Assembly (NCBI RefSeq): GCF_002934605.1
Contig: NZ_PTJC01000006.1
Span: 496,001-560,000, forward strand
From: Neolewinella xylanilytica
GTDB taxonomy: Bacteria > Bacteroidota > Bacteroidia > Chitinophagales > Saprospiraceae
Length of the DNA stretch: 64,000 bases
Reading direction: 5' to 3'
Shown here: positions 35,008-43,692 of the stretch, in pieces
Layout: each line of letters starts with the position of its first letter
Numbering within the stretch: the first letter of the stretch is position 1
Position numbers and translations under genes: made by a program
Notes under the pieces: generated by a model
The model's database searches: none
Told to the model about the DNA's origin: nothing
Seen by the model: the letters and a program-made list of their open reading frames with translations, nothing else

Positions 35008-35143
35008 GGTCGAACGAGTAAGGGGAAGGGACAATTGGGAAAGCCCGATTTCGAGGCGATGTTCGTAGCACGGTGTCTTCAGGCGGCAGCGAAGCGTGGA
35101 TGCATTTCCCCATTACGAGTTAGCACGCTTACTTTAGGGTGCT

Positions 35144-35791
35144 ATGAAGCAGTTTGTTTTTGGCTACGGTTCGCTGATCGAAAGGGCATCGCGGGTGCGT
35201 ACTACCCCGGAGGCAACGGAAGTCCATCCGATCGTGATCCATGGCTACCAAAGGGGCTGGTACGCCCACGTGAACGTACCCGGACTGACCACCACCTTCC
35301 TGGGGTGCCGGCGATCCGACGGGCCTGAATCGGTGAACGGGATTATGTATGAGGTGACCGCGGCACAACTGGCGCGGATCGACGTGCGGGAGGCCGGGTA
35401 TCTGCGCGCCGAGATAAGCCCGGAAGCGATCGACGTCCTATCCGACGTGGATCTTTCCGAGGCGATAGTGTACGTCTACCTGTCGGACATACCTGCCGGG
35501 CAGGATCTTTCCCCCTTCTTTCCTTCCCCCGAAGCGCCGATCGTGCAGTCGTACGTGGATATCTGCCTCAACGGATGTCTGGAGATCGAGGAGCTGTTTC
35601 CCGCCGCGCGCGATTACGGTTTCGCGGCCAATTTCATACGAAGCACGGTAGGTTGGAATGGCTACTGGGTAAACGACCGGATTTATCCCCGCCGCCCCTT
35701 TATCCATTGCCCGAATGCCTATCGCATCGACCAACTATTACAGGATCACCTGCCCGATCCATCCCTCTTTAACCTCATCTACTTCGAGTGA
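35144..35791 (+). CDS. gamma-glutamylcyclotransferase-like (AIG2/GGCT fold) protein
   Basis: 215 aa. FGYGSLIERASR at the N-terminus is the substrate-binding loop of the family, and DVREAGYLRAEI near residue 83 supplies the catalytic Glu. The C-terminal third (NFIRSTVGWNGYWVNDR) is longer than in minimal members. The fold handles gamma-glutamyl amines or peptides by forming pyroglutamate; the true substrate is unknown. The next gene starts 1 bp after the stop, so they are co-transcribed. Confidence 0.8.
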   Translation: MKQFVFGYGSLIERASRVRTTPEATEVHPIVIHGYQRGWYAHVNVPGLTTTFLGCRRSDGPESVNGIMYEVTAAQLARIDVREAGYLRAEISPEAIDVLSDVDLSEAIVYVYLSDIPAGQDLSPFFPSPEAPIVQSYVDICLNGCLEIEELFPAARDYGFAANFIRSTVGWNGYWVNDRIYPRRPFIHCPNAYRIDQLLQDHLPDPSLFNLIYFE

Positions 35792-35792
35792 T

Positions 35793-36749
35793 ATGCCAGA
35801 ACTAGGAAACTTGGAGAACGTGGAAGTCATGCTGACCATTCTGATCGGGCTGATCACCCTGGTTGGCATCGGACTCGGCGTTCAGCGGTCGTACTACCGC
35901 AACAAGGTGGAGGTGCTCCAGGAAAGCCACAAGAACCACCTGACCAAAGCAGAGACCCAGTTTTCCGGCGAGCTCTCCGAATTAAAAGTCCGACAGGGGA
36001 GTACCCTGCAGGCCCTACATCTACAGCATGAGAAGGAGTGCGCCGCTATCCGGCTGCAAGCGGAAACGGACAACAAACGCTTGCGGGAGATTATCGAGCG
36101 GGAACTATCCGAAAAGCAACAGAAGGCCGCGCTGAAGAAGCAGATTCCCTTGGTACAGGAAGTGAAGATGGTGTACGTCAAGTACATTCATATTCGCAAC
36201 GAGCGGGAAGCACCGGTTTATTCAAAGTACATCAATCGCCTGGAAAAATCGATTGACGTGCATAGCGAGTACCACTACTACCGCTTCAATAAATACAACC
36301 GGCCGAACAACGAAATTACCATCAAGGATGCTTCCTCCGGCGTGGTCGATCTCAATATCCTGCATCCCTGGAAGGAGCTGGAATTCACCGACCGGCCCAG
36401 CAAACTGAACGCGGGTAAAATCGGTCAGCACCTGGAAAATTCCGATGTCTATTTTACTTCCACCGTCTACTACAACGGATTTAACGAAGGCAACGAGGAT
36501 ATCGGGATGCGCATGGAAATGGATACCCTGACCGCGCGCATGATTGCCGATTTTAGTAGCATCATCGGGCTGGAACAAATGTTTTCAAAACCACCCGATG
36601 CCTACCTCCGAAACCGAGCCGGTGAGCCGACGCGGATCACCAGTCTGCTGGAGTTGAGTCCGGGCGTCTATTACCTGGAAGTGAATAACTTGAAGAAGGG
36701 CGAATCCCTCATGATGGATTTCCACGTCGACTGGAGCGTGCTGACCTAG
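35793..36749 (+). CDS. membrane-anchored coiled-coil protein of unknown function
   Basis: 318 aa. One N-terminal membrane helix (about 10-28, LTILIGLITLVGIGLGV) is followed by a long charged coiled coil (about 30-115, rich in Glu, Lys and Gln). The C-terminal domain of about 200 aa begins near IPLVQEVKMVYVKYIHI and shows no motif I recognise. The N-out or N-in topology is not decided. ATG 35793 was chosen because it directly follows the stop of the GGCT-like gene. The C-terminal part is soluble and mixed alpha/beta in composition. Confidence 0.7.
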   Translation: MPELGNLENVEVMLTILIGLITLVGIGLGVQRSYYRNKVEVLQESHKNHLTKAETQFSGELSELKVRQGSTLQALHLQHEKECAAIRLQAETDNKRLREIIERELSEKQQKAALKKQIPLVQEVKMVYVKYIHIRNEREAPVYSKYINRLEKSIDVHSEYHYYRFNKYNRPNNEITIKDASSGVVDLNILHPWKELEFTDRPSKLNAGKIGQHLENSDVYFTSTVYYNGFNEGNEDIGMRMEMDTLTARMIADFSSIIGLEQMFSKPPDAYLRNRAGEPTRITSLLELSPGVYYLEVNNLKKGESLMMDFHVDWSVLT

Positions 36750-36754
36750 CTGAC

Positions 36755-39466
36755 CTACTTATTGATGATCGCCGCTTGATCCACCATATGACGGGATACA
36801 TCGCGCAGCGTCGTTACCCAGAGTTCGTCCTGGTTTCGGTATAAATATTCCACCAGCTCCCGGTGGGCTGCTTCGCTAACGTTGATATCGTGCCCACCCC
36901 CTACGCCGTGGAAAAGCAGGGTCACCAGCGCATTTTCCTCCTTCGCCCGCTCGATCCAGGCGATCATCTCCTCGGCGGAATGGCCGTTGGCAACGTAAGT
37001 GTGGAGGTCGTACAGATCGGCCGAACCTACTCCGTCCAGCCCGGGAGTAGTGCCACGGGCGGCGATGAAGCGGTCTTGTAAAGCCTCCTTAAAGCTGCCG
37101 TCGGCGGTAGCCGTATCGCCGCAGGTGTAGGCGAAGGTCCGCTCGCTTTCGCCGTCGAGGGCCTGCAGCAAACTGTTGGTCACATCAATTTCCCGTAAGA
37201 GTTGATCCGTGGTATACTTGCTCAGGTCGTTGTCAGCGGCAACCCATTCGCGACCCGCTCCCCTGGCATCGCAGGGGTGGTAGAGGGTATGATTGCCTAG
37301 CTCGTGCCCGCTCCGGGCCACGCGGCGCCAATCCTCCAGGCGGTTTTGAAAGCCGGGGAAGGAGGCCGTCAGGTAAAAGGATGCCTTGAGGTTAAGGCTG
37401 TCGAGCAGGGGGACTACCCGGTCCAATTGGCCGGTTAGCGCATCGTCGTAGGTCAGCACGACGCCCGCTTGTTTGCCGCGCCACAGGCTGTCCGCGGTTG
37501 CGACGCGATTGTCCGACTGAAAGGGGGATGCCGGCAGGCCCGTGTCGTTGGTGAGATTGGCTCCGAAGGGATTGTCGGCCCAGGCGTAGCGGACGTAGCG
37601 GGGATCGGTAACCGCGTCGGACCACACGATCACTTCGTCACCCTCGATCCGGGCTTCGGCCCAATGATATTCCCGGTCGTAGCCGGCAATGGAAAAATAC
37701 TGGGGGTCGAGTCCGTCGGTGGTCGTCAGTCCCCGCCCGACGCGATCGAAGCGGATGCGCAGGCTGTCGGCGTCCACGGAGGCAGATGCATAAAGTGGAC
37801 CAGTAGAAACCAGGTCGACTTCTCCGTAGGCGATCCGACGGGCTTCGAGAGCCAGGCGTTCGGCCACGTCTTTCTTATTCAGTGGATGGATATCGTTCCA
37901 CTCGCCGATATCGATCGCCACCGCGAGGCCGGTATTGGGCAGTTTTAGCGATTGCAACTGGGCATCCCGCAGTACCGCCCACTGGCTTTCTACGGGAACG
38001 TAGGTAGCATCCTGAAAATTGGCGAGCTGTACGGTGAGAAACGGCAACGCTCCCTGGTCGAAATTGTCGCGCCAGTCACGGATCAGGGCCGGCAGGAGTT
38101 GGTAATATTCCTGCGCCCCGCCGACGTTCGATTCTCCCTGGTACCAATTGAATCCCTTCACCGCAAATCGCTCGATGGGAGCGATCATGGCATTATAGAG
38201 GGCGGAAGGTTGGTTCTGGGCGGAGAAGGAAAAACCGCCGCCCCCACCGCGGGCCCGTGGAACGTACACCTCACCGACTTTGTATTGCCAGGTGCCTTTC
38301 AGATCCATACTATCCTTTCCATCGGTGAGTACGTAGGTTTTATCCGGTACGAATCCGCCCTTGCCCCCGTAGTTCATCACCCGAACCGTCAGCAGGTTCT
38401 TTCCTTCCCGCAGCAGCCCCTCGGGGACGACGTAGCGCCGCGGCGGGTACTGGTAGGTAATGTTGCCGATCTGCTGGCCGTTGACGTACATCGCGTCGGC
38501 ATCGACGATCCGGCCCATGAAGAGTTTTAGTTCTTTACCCGCCCACTCCGCGGGTATGTCGATCTCCCGCCGGAACCATACGGATCCGTTCAAGTCGCTG
38601 ACGCCCTGGTCCTCCCAGTAGCCGGGGATGTAGTACGGCTGCCAGCCCCGGGGCTCGTAGTCCGGAGCGTACCATGCTTCGATCAACCCCTGGTCCGTCA
38701 CCGGTGGAGGGCCGGCGGGCCTTCCGCCACCCGCTCGCGGGGCGTTGAGCCGTTCCAGAAATTCCGGGTCGCTGTTTCTAGCAATCGTTTCCCGCAGCTC
38801 GGGAAAGGAGCGTAACCCTTCCGCGCTCGTCCACGCTTCAATCGGCGTGCCCCCCACGGCGGTGTTGATGATGCCGATAGGAATGTCGTAGGTCTCATGC
38901 AGGCGACGGGCGAAGAAGTAGCCGATGGCGCTCATATCCATGACGGTCTCGGGAGTGACCGCCTTCCACTCTCCCTCGGGGAAATCTTCCCGAGGCCCGG
39001 CCAGCTCCGTCATGGTGGGGACGAAAAATTCCCGGATCTCGGGCTCGTCGGCCGCGGCAATTTCCTCGGCGTAAATTTCCTTGACGCGCTCCAGCCACAC
39101 CGTCATGTTCGATTGGCCGGAGCAAACCCAGACGTCGCCGAAGCTCACGTTCCCGATCGTCAGCTCGTTTTCGCCGATCAGGGTCATCTCGAAAGGACCT
39201 CCAGCGGGTTGCGCGGGCAGGGTAACCGACCAGTTTCCTTCCCCGTCGGCCCGGGTGCGGAGTCGCGCACCGGCGATATCGATGCGGATCCGCTCGCCGG
39301 GTGACGCCCAACCCCAGAGCTCCAGGTCCTGGTCCCGTTGCAACACCACGTTATCGCTGATCAGCCGGGGCAGGCGGATTTGGGCGGAAGCGGTGGCTCC
39401 GGTGAGCAGGAGCAATGCACAGACCAAGGCGGCACTGAAGTAGCGGAATCGATTGCGTGTTGGCAT
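36755..39466 (-). CDS. sialate O-acetylesterase fused to polysaccharide deacetylase
   Basis: 903-aa secreted protein (signal peptide about 1-28). The N-terminal two thirds is an SGNH sialate O-acetylesterase: VWVCSGQSNM near residue 112 holds the Ser, a jelly-roll insertion near 280-380 includes VWFRREIDIPAEW, and GEWNDIHPLNKKDVAE near residue 530 supplies the Asp/His. From about 665 a NodB-type deacetylase follows, with VVLTYDDAL and HELGNHTLYHP giving the Asp-His-His metal site. Both would strip acetyl groups (O- and N-linked) from one glycan. The fusion is single-frame and intact. It ends 5 bp from the convergent unknown gene. Confidence 0.88.
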   Translation of the reverse strand: MPTRNRFRYFSAALVCALLLLTGATASAQIRLPRLISDNVVLQRDQDLELWGWASPGERIRIDIAGARLRTRADGEGNWSVTLPAQPAGGPFEMTLIGENELTIGNVSFGDVWVCSGQSNMTVWLERVKEIYAEEIAAADEPEIREFFVPTMTELAGPREDFPEGEWKAVTPETVMDMSAIGYFFARRLHETYDIPIGIINTAVGGTPIEAWTSAEGLRSFPELRETIARNSDPEFLERLNAPRAGGGRPAGPPPVTDQGLIEAWYAPDYEPRGWQPYYIPGYWEDQGVSDLNGSVWFRREIDIPAEWAGKELKLFMGRIVDADAMYVNGQQIGNITYQYPPRRYVVPEGLLREGKNLLTVRVMNYGGKGGFVPDKTYVLTDGKDSMDLKGTWQYKVGEVYVPRARGGGGGFSFSAQNQPSALYNAMIAPIERFAVKGFNWYQGESNVGGAQEYYQLLPALIRDWRDNFDQGALPFLTVQLANFQDATYVPVESQWAVLRDAQLQSLKLPNTGLAVAIDIGEWNDIHPLNKKDVAERLALEARRIAYGEVDLVSTGPLYASASVDADSLRIRFDRVGRGLTTTDGLDPQYFSIAGYDREYHWAEARIEGDEVIVWSDAVTDPRYVRYAWADNPFGANLTNDTGLPASPFQSDNRVATADSLWRGKQAGVVLTYDDALTGQLDRVVPLLDSLNLKASFYLTASFPGFQNRLEDWRRVARSGHELGNHTLYHPCDARGAGREWVAADNDLSKYTTDQLLREIDVTNSLLQALDGESERTFAYTCGDTATADGSFKEALQDRFIAARGTTPGLDGVGSADLYDLHTYVANGHSAEEMIAWIERAKEENALVTLLFHGVGGGHDINVSEAAHRELVEYLYRNQDELWVTTLRDVSRHMVDQAAIINK

Positions 39467-39519
39467 GTCTGACGTTAAGTAGTATTCGGCCGAGCTGCGT
39501 TACGGGCAGCCGTGATCCA

Positions 39520-40467
39520 TTATTGATCCAGCGTTACAATAAGCTTACCCCGCGTGCTTCCCCCTTCGAGTTCCCGCAGGGCGGCGGGCAAGTTAGCAAA
39601 CGCGTAGGTTTTGGATACGTGTGCCTTCAGCCGGTCGTCGGCCAGACGGCTGGCGATTTCCTCCATGTTCGCTCCGCTGGATTGGACGAGGTGGTGGTGG
39701 AGTTCCACGCTTTTAAATTCCGCTCGTTCCTTTAAGGAATCACTAAGTCCGGCGGCGATGGTGAGTAGTTTACCTCCGGGTTTGACCACCGTGAGGGAGC
39801 GATTGAGATGTTCCGGGCCGAGGGAGTCCAGTACGACATCGACGGGGCTTAGGATGTCCTCGAAATCGACTTCTTCGTAGTTGATTGCCTCGTCCGCACC
39901 GAGTTCGCGGATGAAATCCTGCTTCGATCTGGAGCCGGTACCGATTACGTAGGCGCCGCGTTCCTTGGCTAGCTGGATGGCAAAATGCCCGACGCCCCCG
40001 CCGGCGGCGTGGATGAGCACCCGTTGCCCTGCTTTTATGTCGGCTATTTCGATGAGGTTTTGCCAGGCCGTAAGGGCGGCAAGCGTGGCTGCCGCCGCCT
40101 CATGGAAATCGATGGTTTCCGGTTTCAGTACCAGTTGGCTGACCGGGGCGGTGACGTATTGGGCGTACGCCTTCCCATGACCTGGAAAATTCACCATGCC
40201 GAAAACGTCCTGTCCGGCCACGAATTTTCCGGCTCCTTCCCCGACCTCCTTGATGCGGCCGGCAACGTCCCAGCCCAGGATGATCGGGTCTTCCTCCCGC
40301 AGCGATCCGTACAGCGCCTTACCATGGGCGGTCTTGAAGTCTACGGGATTGAGGGACAAGGCGCGTACCTCGATGAGTACTTCTCCCGGGCCGGGCCGGG
40401 GCATTTCGACGTCAGCAAGACGGAGGCCATCGGGTCCATCGGGGGAAGTAAGGGTATAGGCTTTCAT
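39520..40467 (-). CDS. zinc-independent NADP-dependent quinone oxidoreductase-like protein
   Basis: 315-aa medium-chain dehydrogenase/reductase. It shows the GroES-like N-terminus (MPRPGPGEVLIEVRALSLNPVD pattern), VLIHAAGGGVGHFAIQLAKE near residue 150 (Rossmann glycine motif) and VLDSLGPEHLNRSL. The cysteine and histidine zinc ligands of alcohol dehydrogenases are missing, as in quinone oxidoreductases. Substrate unknown, probably an electrophilic enone or quinone. Single gene. Confidence 0.9.
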   Translation of the reverse strand: MKAYTLTSPDGPDGLRLADVEMPRPGPGEVLIEVRALSLNPVDFKTAHGKALYGSLREEDPIILGWDVAGRIKEVGEGAGKFVAGQDVFGMVNFPGHGKAYAQYVTAPVSQLVLKPETIDFHEAAAATLAALTAWQNLIEIADIKAGQRVLIHAAGGGVGHFAIQLAKERGAYVIGTGSRSKQDFIRELGADEAINYEEVDFEDILSPVDVVLDSLGPEHLNRSLTVVKPGGKLLTIAAGLSDSLKERAEFKSVELHHHLVQSSGANMEEIASRLADDRLKAHVSKTYAFANLPAALRELEGGSTRGKLIVTLDQ

Positions 40468-40505
40468 AGCGGAGTAATTTGTCTGGTTGGTAGTCCAACA
40501 AGAAC

Positions 40506-41093
40506 TTACTGTTGCAGTTTGCCCAGGAAGTGGTTGACCCGGGAATCGGCGGGATTTCCGGAGCTGCGGCGCAACGTAACTAATTGCCCGGTATGGTAGA
40601 TGGCGTCGGCCAGGGGGCCATTGATGAGGTTCCAGAGCGGGTGTTCGGAATAGGTACCATCGTAGGAAAACATGACGCGCTGGTCGGCCAAGGCTTCCGA
40701 GGACATGCCCCGGTACAGGGCACTGGATTCCGCAAGTCGCCGCAGGGTCTCCTCGCGCAATTCGGCGAAGCTAATCGCCTCCAGGTCTTCCGGCCGGACC
40801 ATGGTATCGCCCCTGGGGACACTGCGGATCATTTCGCTGAGACCATAGACGTGCTCGATGGTCTCGTAACCACTGCGGGCGTCTTCGGAAGGACGGTAGG
40901 CCAGATCCTGCTCTTTCAGTCCTTCGGTAGCCCAGTAGTACCGAAAGCCCAGTGCGTCGATCATGCGAGCGAGTACGTTGCCGGCCGAATAGTCCGCTGG
41001 GTAATCGGCGATTTCCGCGTAGGGCAGGCTGTCCGTCTGCCCCCGACAGGGTAAGGTGGCTAGCAAGCAGAGCAGCAGGGGAAGCTTTCGCAT
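40506..41093 (-). CDS. secreted DinB-like protein
   Basis: 195 aa with an N-terminal signal peptide (MRKLPLLLCLLATLPCRGQ). A four-helix DinB/YfiT-like domain contains YETIEHVYGLSEMIRSV and PLADAIYHTGQLVTLRRSSG, where His residues in these positions can bind a metal. DinB-fold proteins are often thiol transferases or related metal enzymes; an exported one has no clear role. ATG 41093 starts the signal peptide and is preferred over the frame extending to 41219. Confidence 0.8.
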   Translation of the reverse strand: MRKLPLLLCLLATLPCRGQTDSLPYAEIADYPADYSAGNVLARMIDALGFRYYWATEGLKEQDLAYRPSEDARSGYETIEHVYGLSEMIRSVPRGDTMVRPEDLEAISFAELREETLRRLAESSALYRGMSSEALADQRVMFSYDGTYSEHPLWNLINGPLADAIYHTGQLVTLRRSSGNPADSRVNHFLGKLQQ

Positions 41094-41164
41094 GGGCAGG
41101 TTGGGTTGCTTCGTCAAGGTAAAGGGTTCCGGATTTGCGTGGTTCCGAACCGGTAGTCCTGGCA

Positions 41165-41181
41165 CCCGCGCTCCGGCGCAA
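41165..41181 (+). repeat. intergenic motif CCCGCGCNCCGGCGCAA, copy B
   Basis: Second copy, 52 bp before the start of the DUF1080 gene, in the 139-bp divergent gap next to the DinB-like gene. It matches copies A and C at 16 of 17 positions. Confidence 0.5.
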
Positions 41182-41232
41182 TGGCGATGTGAAAGAAAGC
41201 GAATATCTTCCGACCACAATAATCCTTAGATC

Positions 41233-41847
41233 ATGTCCATGAAGCTTTTCTTTTTTACCGGTGGCTTGTTCTTCCTGCTCTTCGGCTGCAACCGACCCGC
41301 CGCCACCGAACTCTTCAACGGCGACGACCTCGAAGGCTGGACGGTGCACGGTGACGAAAAGTGGTACGTCGAAGACGGGGAAATCATCTGCGAAAGCGGG
41401 CCGAAGGCCGAATACGGCTACCTCAGCACGGACGAATACTACGACGATTTCGAGCTGACGCTGGAGTTCCTGCAGGAAGCCGACGGGAATAGCGGCGTAT
41501 TCTTCCGGTCAACCCTCGACGGAACCAAAATTAGCGGCTGGCAGGTCGAGGTGGCACCTCCCGGCCACGATACCGGTGGCGTTTACGAATCCTACGGCCG
41601 CGGCTGGCTCATCAAGCCCGATCCGGAAAAAGATAAGTACCTGAAAATGGGCGAGTGGAACAAGATGAAGATCCGCGTGGTGGGGCCCACGGTGACCACC
41701 TGGCTGAACGGGCAAGAAATGATCCAGCTCACGGACGAGAAGATCGGCGAGGGTAAGGGATCCATTGCCCTACAAATTCACGACGGCGGCGGTATTCGGG
41801 TGCGGTGGCGCGACATCGAGATTCGGCCGATTGAGGCCGCCCGGTAG
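41233..41847 (+). CDS. DUF1080 (3-keto-disaccharide hydrolase domain) lipoprotein
   Basis: 204 aa. The signal ends LLFGC (lipid-carrying Cys near residue 19). A DUF1080 concanavalin-like domain covers the rest: ELFNGDDLEGWTVHGDEKWY, EFLQEADGNSGVFFRS, WQVEVAPPGHDTGGVYE and IALQIHDGGGIRVRWRDIEI. Recent family names point to 3-keto-glycoside hydrolysis, but many members remain uncharacterised. It is monocistronic between the DinB-like gene and the amylase. Confidence 0.9.
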   Translation: MSMKLFFFTGGLFFLLFGCNRPAATELFNGDDLEGWTVHGDEKWYVEDGEIICESGPKAEYGYLSTDEYYDDFELTLEFLQEADGNSGVFFRSTLDGTKISGWQVEVAPPGHDTGGVYESYGRGWLIKPDPEKDKYLKMGEWNKMKIRVVGPTVTTWLNGQEMIQLTDEKIGEGKGSIALQIHDGGGIRVRWRDIEIRPIEAAR

Positions 41848-41859
41848 GCCGTAACGATT

Positions 41860-41898
41860 AAGCCCTTCCCGCAAGCGATGCGCTCGGGGGAAGGGCTT
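41860..41898 (+). terminator. bidirectional terminator between DUF1080 and amylase genes
   Basis: AAGCCCTTCCC (41860-41870) pairs with GGGAAGGGCTT (41888-41898), with a 17-nt interior that can pair further (GC/GC). The T run is weak on the plus side. Confidence 0.7.
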
Positions 41899-41931
41899 GG
41901 TTGACGTACTGGAAAGTAAGGGCCGTAGCGG

Positions 41932-43416
41932 CTAGCGATTCGAATATACCCGGTATTCCCACGGATCGAGATGCATGTCCATCCCTTCTTGTAGCTCGTT
42001 CGACTCCTGCGTAAAGACTTCCGTGTAGCCACCGGCGAATGCGTCGCCCTGGAGGGTAATATCTTGTGACTGAGCGGAGAGATTGATCAGGACGACTACC
42101 CGGTCGCCGTACTTTTCGCGGGTGAAGGCATAGACGTTCTCGTCGTTGCCGGTCGGGATTTTTTGGAGGTCACCGCCATACTCCCCGTTCCAGAGGGCTT
42201 GATTCTTTTCCTTCAGGTCGAATAGGGTTCGGTAGAAGTCGGCGTATTCGTAGTTGCCCCACTCCACGTTATCCTTCGTAAAGAACTCGTATTGCTGGTC
42301 GTCGGCGGATTCCTGGCCGGTGTAGATCAGCGGCATGCCGTCGAAGGTGGCGGTAAGCACGGCGAATGCCTGATGTCCGTCGCCCATGCGCTGGAATTCG
42401 GTACCGGACCAGGAGTTCTCATCGTGGTTGGAAGTGAACTGCATCTTATAGCCGCGATGGTAGTCGTCGGCGTACCGCTTCAGGACCCGGTCGATATCGA
42501 GGGCCGTGGCCCGGTCCTGGTCTTCGCCTTCCTCACGGGCGATGTTGCTGGCGTCCGTCTGAGCATCGCGGTTGGCGCCCTGGGTTTTGGCGATCTGGTT
42601 GAGGGTGTGGTGCATTTCCCAGCCGTAATCCATGACGAAGGCGCCGTTGTTGACGATCTCGGGTACCTCGGCCTCGGCCAGCATGAAGAGCGGCTTAATG
42701 GCGTAGAGCGAATCGGCGGCCTGCTCGATGAAATCCACCGGGATGCCGTGGGCTACGTCGACGCGGAAGCCGTCGATACCGGCTTCTTCCACCCAGAATT
42801 CCATGGCGGCGATCATGCTGTCGCGCAATTCGTCGTTGTCGAAGTTGAGGTCGGCCACGTCGGTCCATCCCCAGCTTTCCCCGGTGGCGGGGTTGATGGG
42901 GTCGGTGATCTCCCCGTCCTTTTTAGTGTAGAAGTCAGGGTGCTCGGTGATCCAGGGATTGTCCCATCCGGAGTGATTAGGCACCCAGTCGATAATGGCG
43001 TACATGCCGGCCCCGTGGATGGCGTCGACCATGCTTTTGAACTCCTCGAGCGTACCGAAATCGGGATTGGTGCCCTGGTAGTCGCCCACGGCGTAGGGGC
43101 TTCCCAGTTCCCCTTTGCGGTTGACCTTACTGACGGGGTGGATGGGCATGAACCAGAGCACGTCGACACCCATTTCGGCCAGGCGGGGAATGTGTTCCTC
43201 GAAGGCGGAGAAGGTGCCTTCGGGTGTGAAGTGGCGCAGATTGACTTCGTAGATCACGGCGTTCTTGGCCCATTCGGGAACGTTGGGCTCGACGGCCAGA
43301 TCGGAGGCCGGAGCCGATTCGCTCGTGACGACTTCCGCCTCGGCACGGCGCTCGCAGTTAAACAGGCTTAGGGTCAGGAGTAAACACAGGAGTGTGCGAA
43401 AGCATAGTGGTTGCAT
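41932..43416 (-). CDS. alpha-amylase family (GH13) lipoprotein
   Basis: 494 aa with a lipoprotein signal (LLTLSLFNC). The (beta/alpha)8 barrel shows AIIDWVPNHSGW (region I) near residue 140, GFRVDVAHG (region II, nucleophile Asp) near residue 212, LAEAEVP (region III, acid/base Glu) near residue 245 and TSNHDENSW (region IV, Asp) near residue 325. A C-terminal beta domain ends the chain. It should cleave or transfer alpha-glucans at the cell envelope. No SusC/SusD pair is present. Confidence 0.93.
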   Translation of the reverse strand: MQPLCFRTLLCLLLTLSLFNCERRAEAEVVTSESAPASDLAVEPNVPEWAKNAVIYEVNLRHFTPEGTFSAFEEHIPRLAEMGVDVLWFMPIHPVSKVNRKGELGSPYAVGDYQGTNPDFGTLEEFKSMVDAIHGAGMYAIIDWVPNHSGWDNPWITEHPDFYTKKDGEITDPINPATGESWGWTDVADLNFDNDELRDSMIAAMEFWVEEAGIDGFRVDVAHGIPVDFIEQAADSLYAIKPLFMLAEAEVPEIVNNGAFVMDYGWEMHHTLNQIAKTQGANRDAQTDASNIAREEGEDQDRATALDIDRVLKRYADDYHRGYKMQFTSNHDENSWSGTEFQRMGDGHQAFAVLTATFDGMPLIYTGQESADDQQYEFFTKDNVEWGNYEYADFYRTLFDLKEKNQALWNGEYGGDLQKIPTGNDENVYAFTREKYGDRVVVLINLSAQSQDITLQGDAFAGGYTEVFTQESNELQEGMDMHLDPWEYRVYSNR

Positions 43417-43558
43417 GAAAGGGCTTTAAGGTGGATAAACGATTCTGGTAAAGGCAAGGTTTTCGGTCGGGGGAAGGTCGGCTGCCAGCCAAGGTTGCGG
43501 AGGTAGCTCCACCACGGTATGTTAACTGCAGGTTAAGAATGTCGCGGTCGCTGGGGCG

Positions 43559-43630
43559 GTAAGTCGTCGGACGACTAATGGCGCGACGACTAGTCGCCGA
43601 ACGATAACTCGCGCGACCACTAGTCCCACC
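43559..43630. repeat. degenerate 15-bp repeat array with 15-bp inverted repeat (locus 1)
   Basis: About five 15-bp units in register (starts 43559, 43574, 43589, 43604, 43619), loosely ACTAGTCGNCGNACG. At 43562-43576 lies AGTCGTCGGACGACT, a 7-bp inverted repeat around one base. The identical 15-mer begins the array at 62833. The array lies between divergent amylase and DedA genes, ending about 62 bp before the DedA start. The rest of the 276-bp gap shows nothing I recognise. Confidence 0.75.
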
Positions 43631-43692
43631 CCGTAGCACTCTTTGTTCACCGATACAACCTTTCCCCCGCCGCAAGCGGTTTAAGGAATTAC

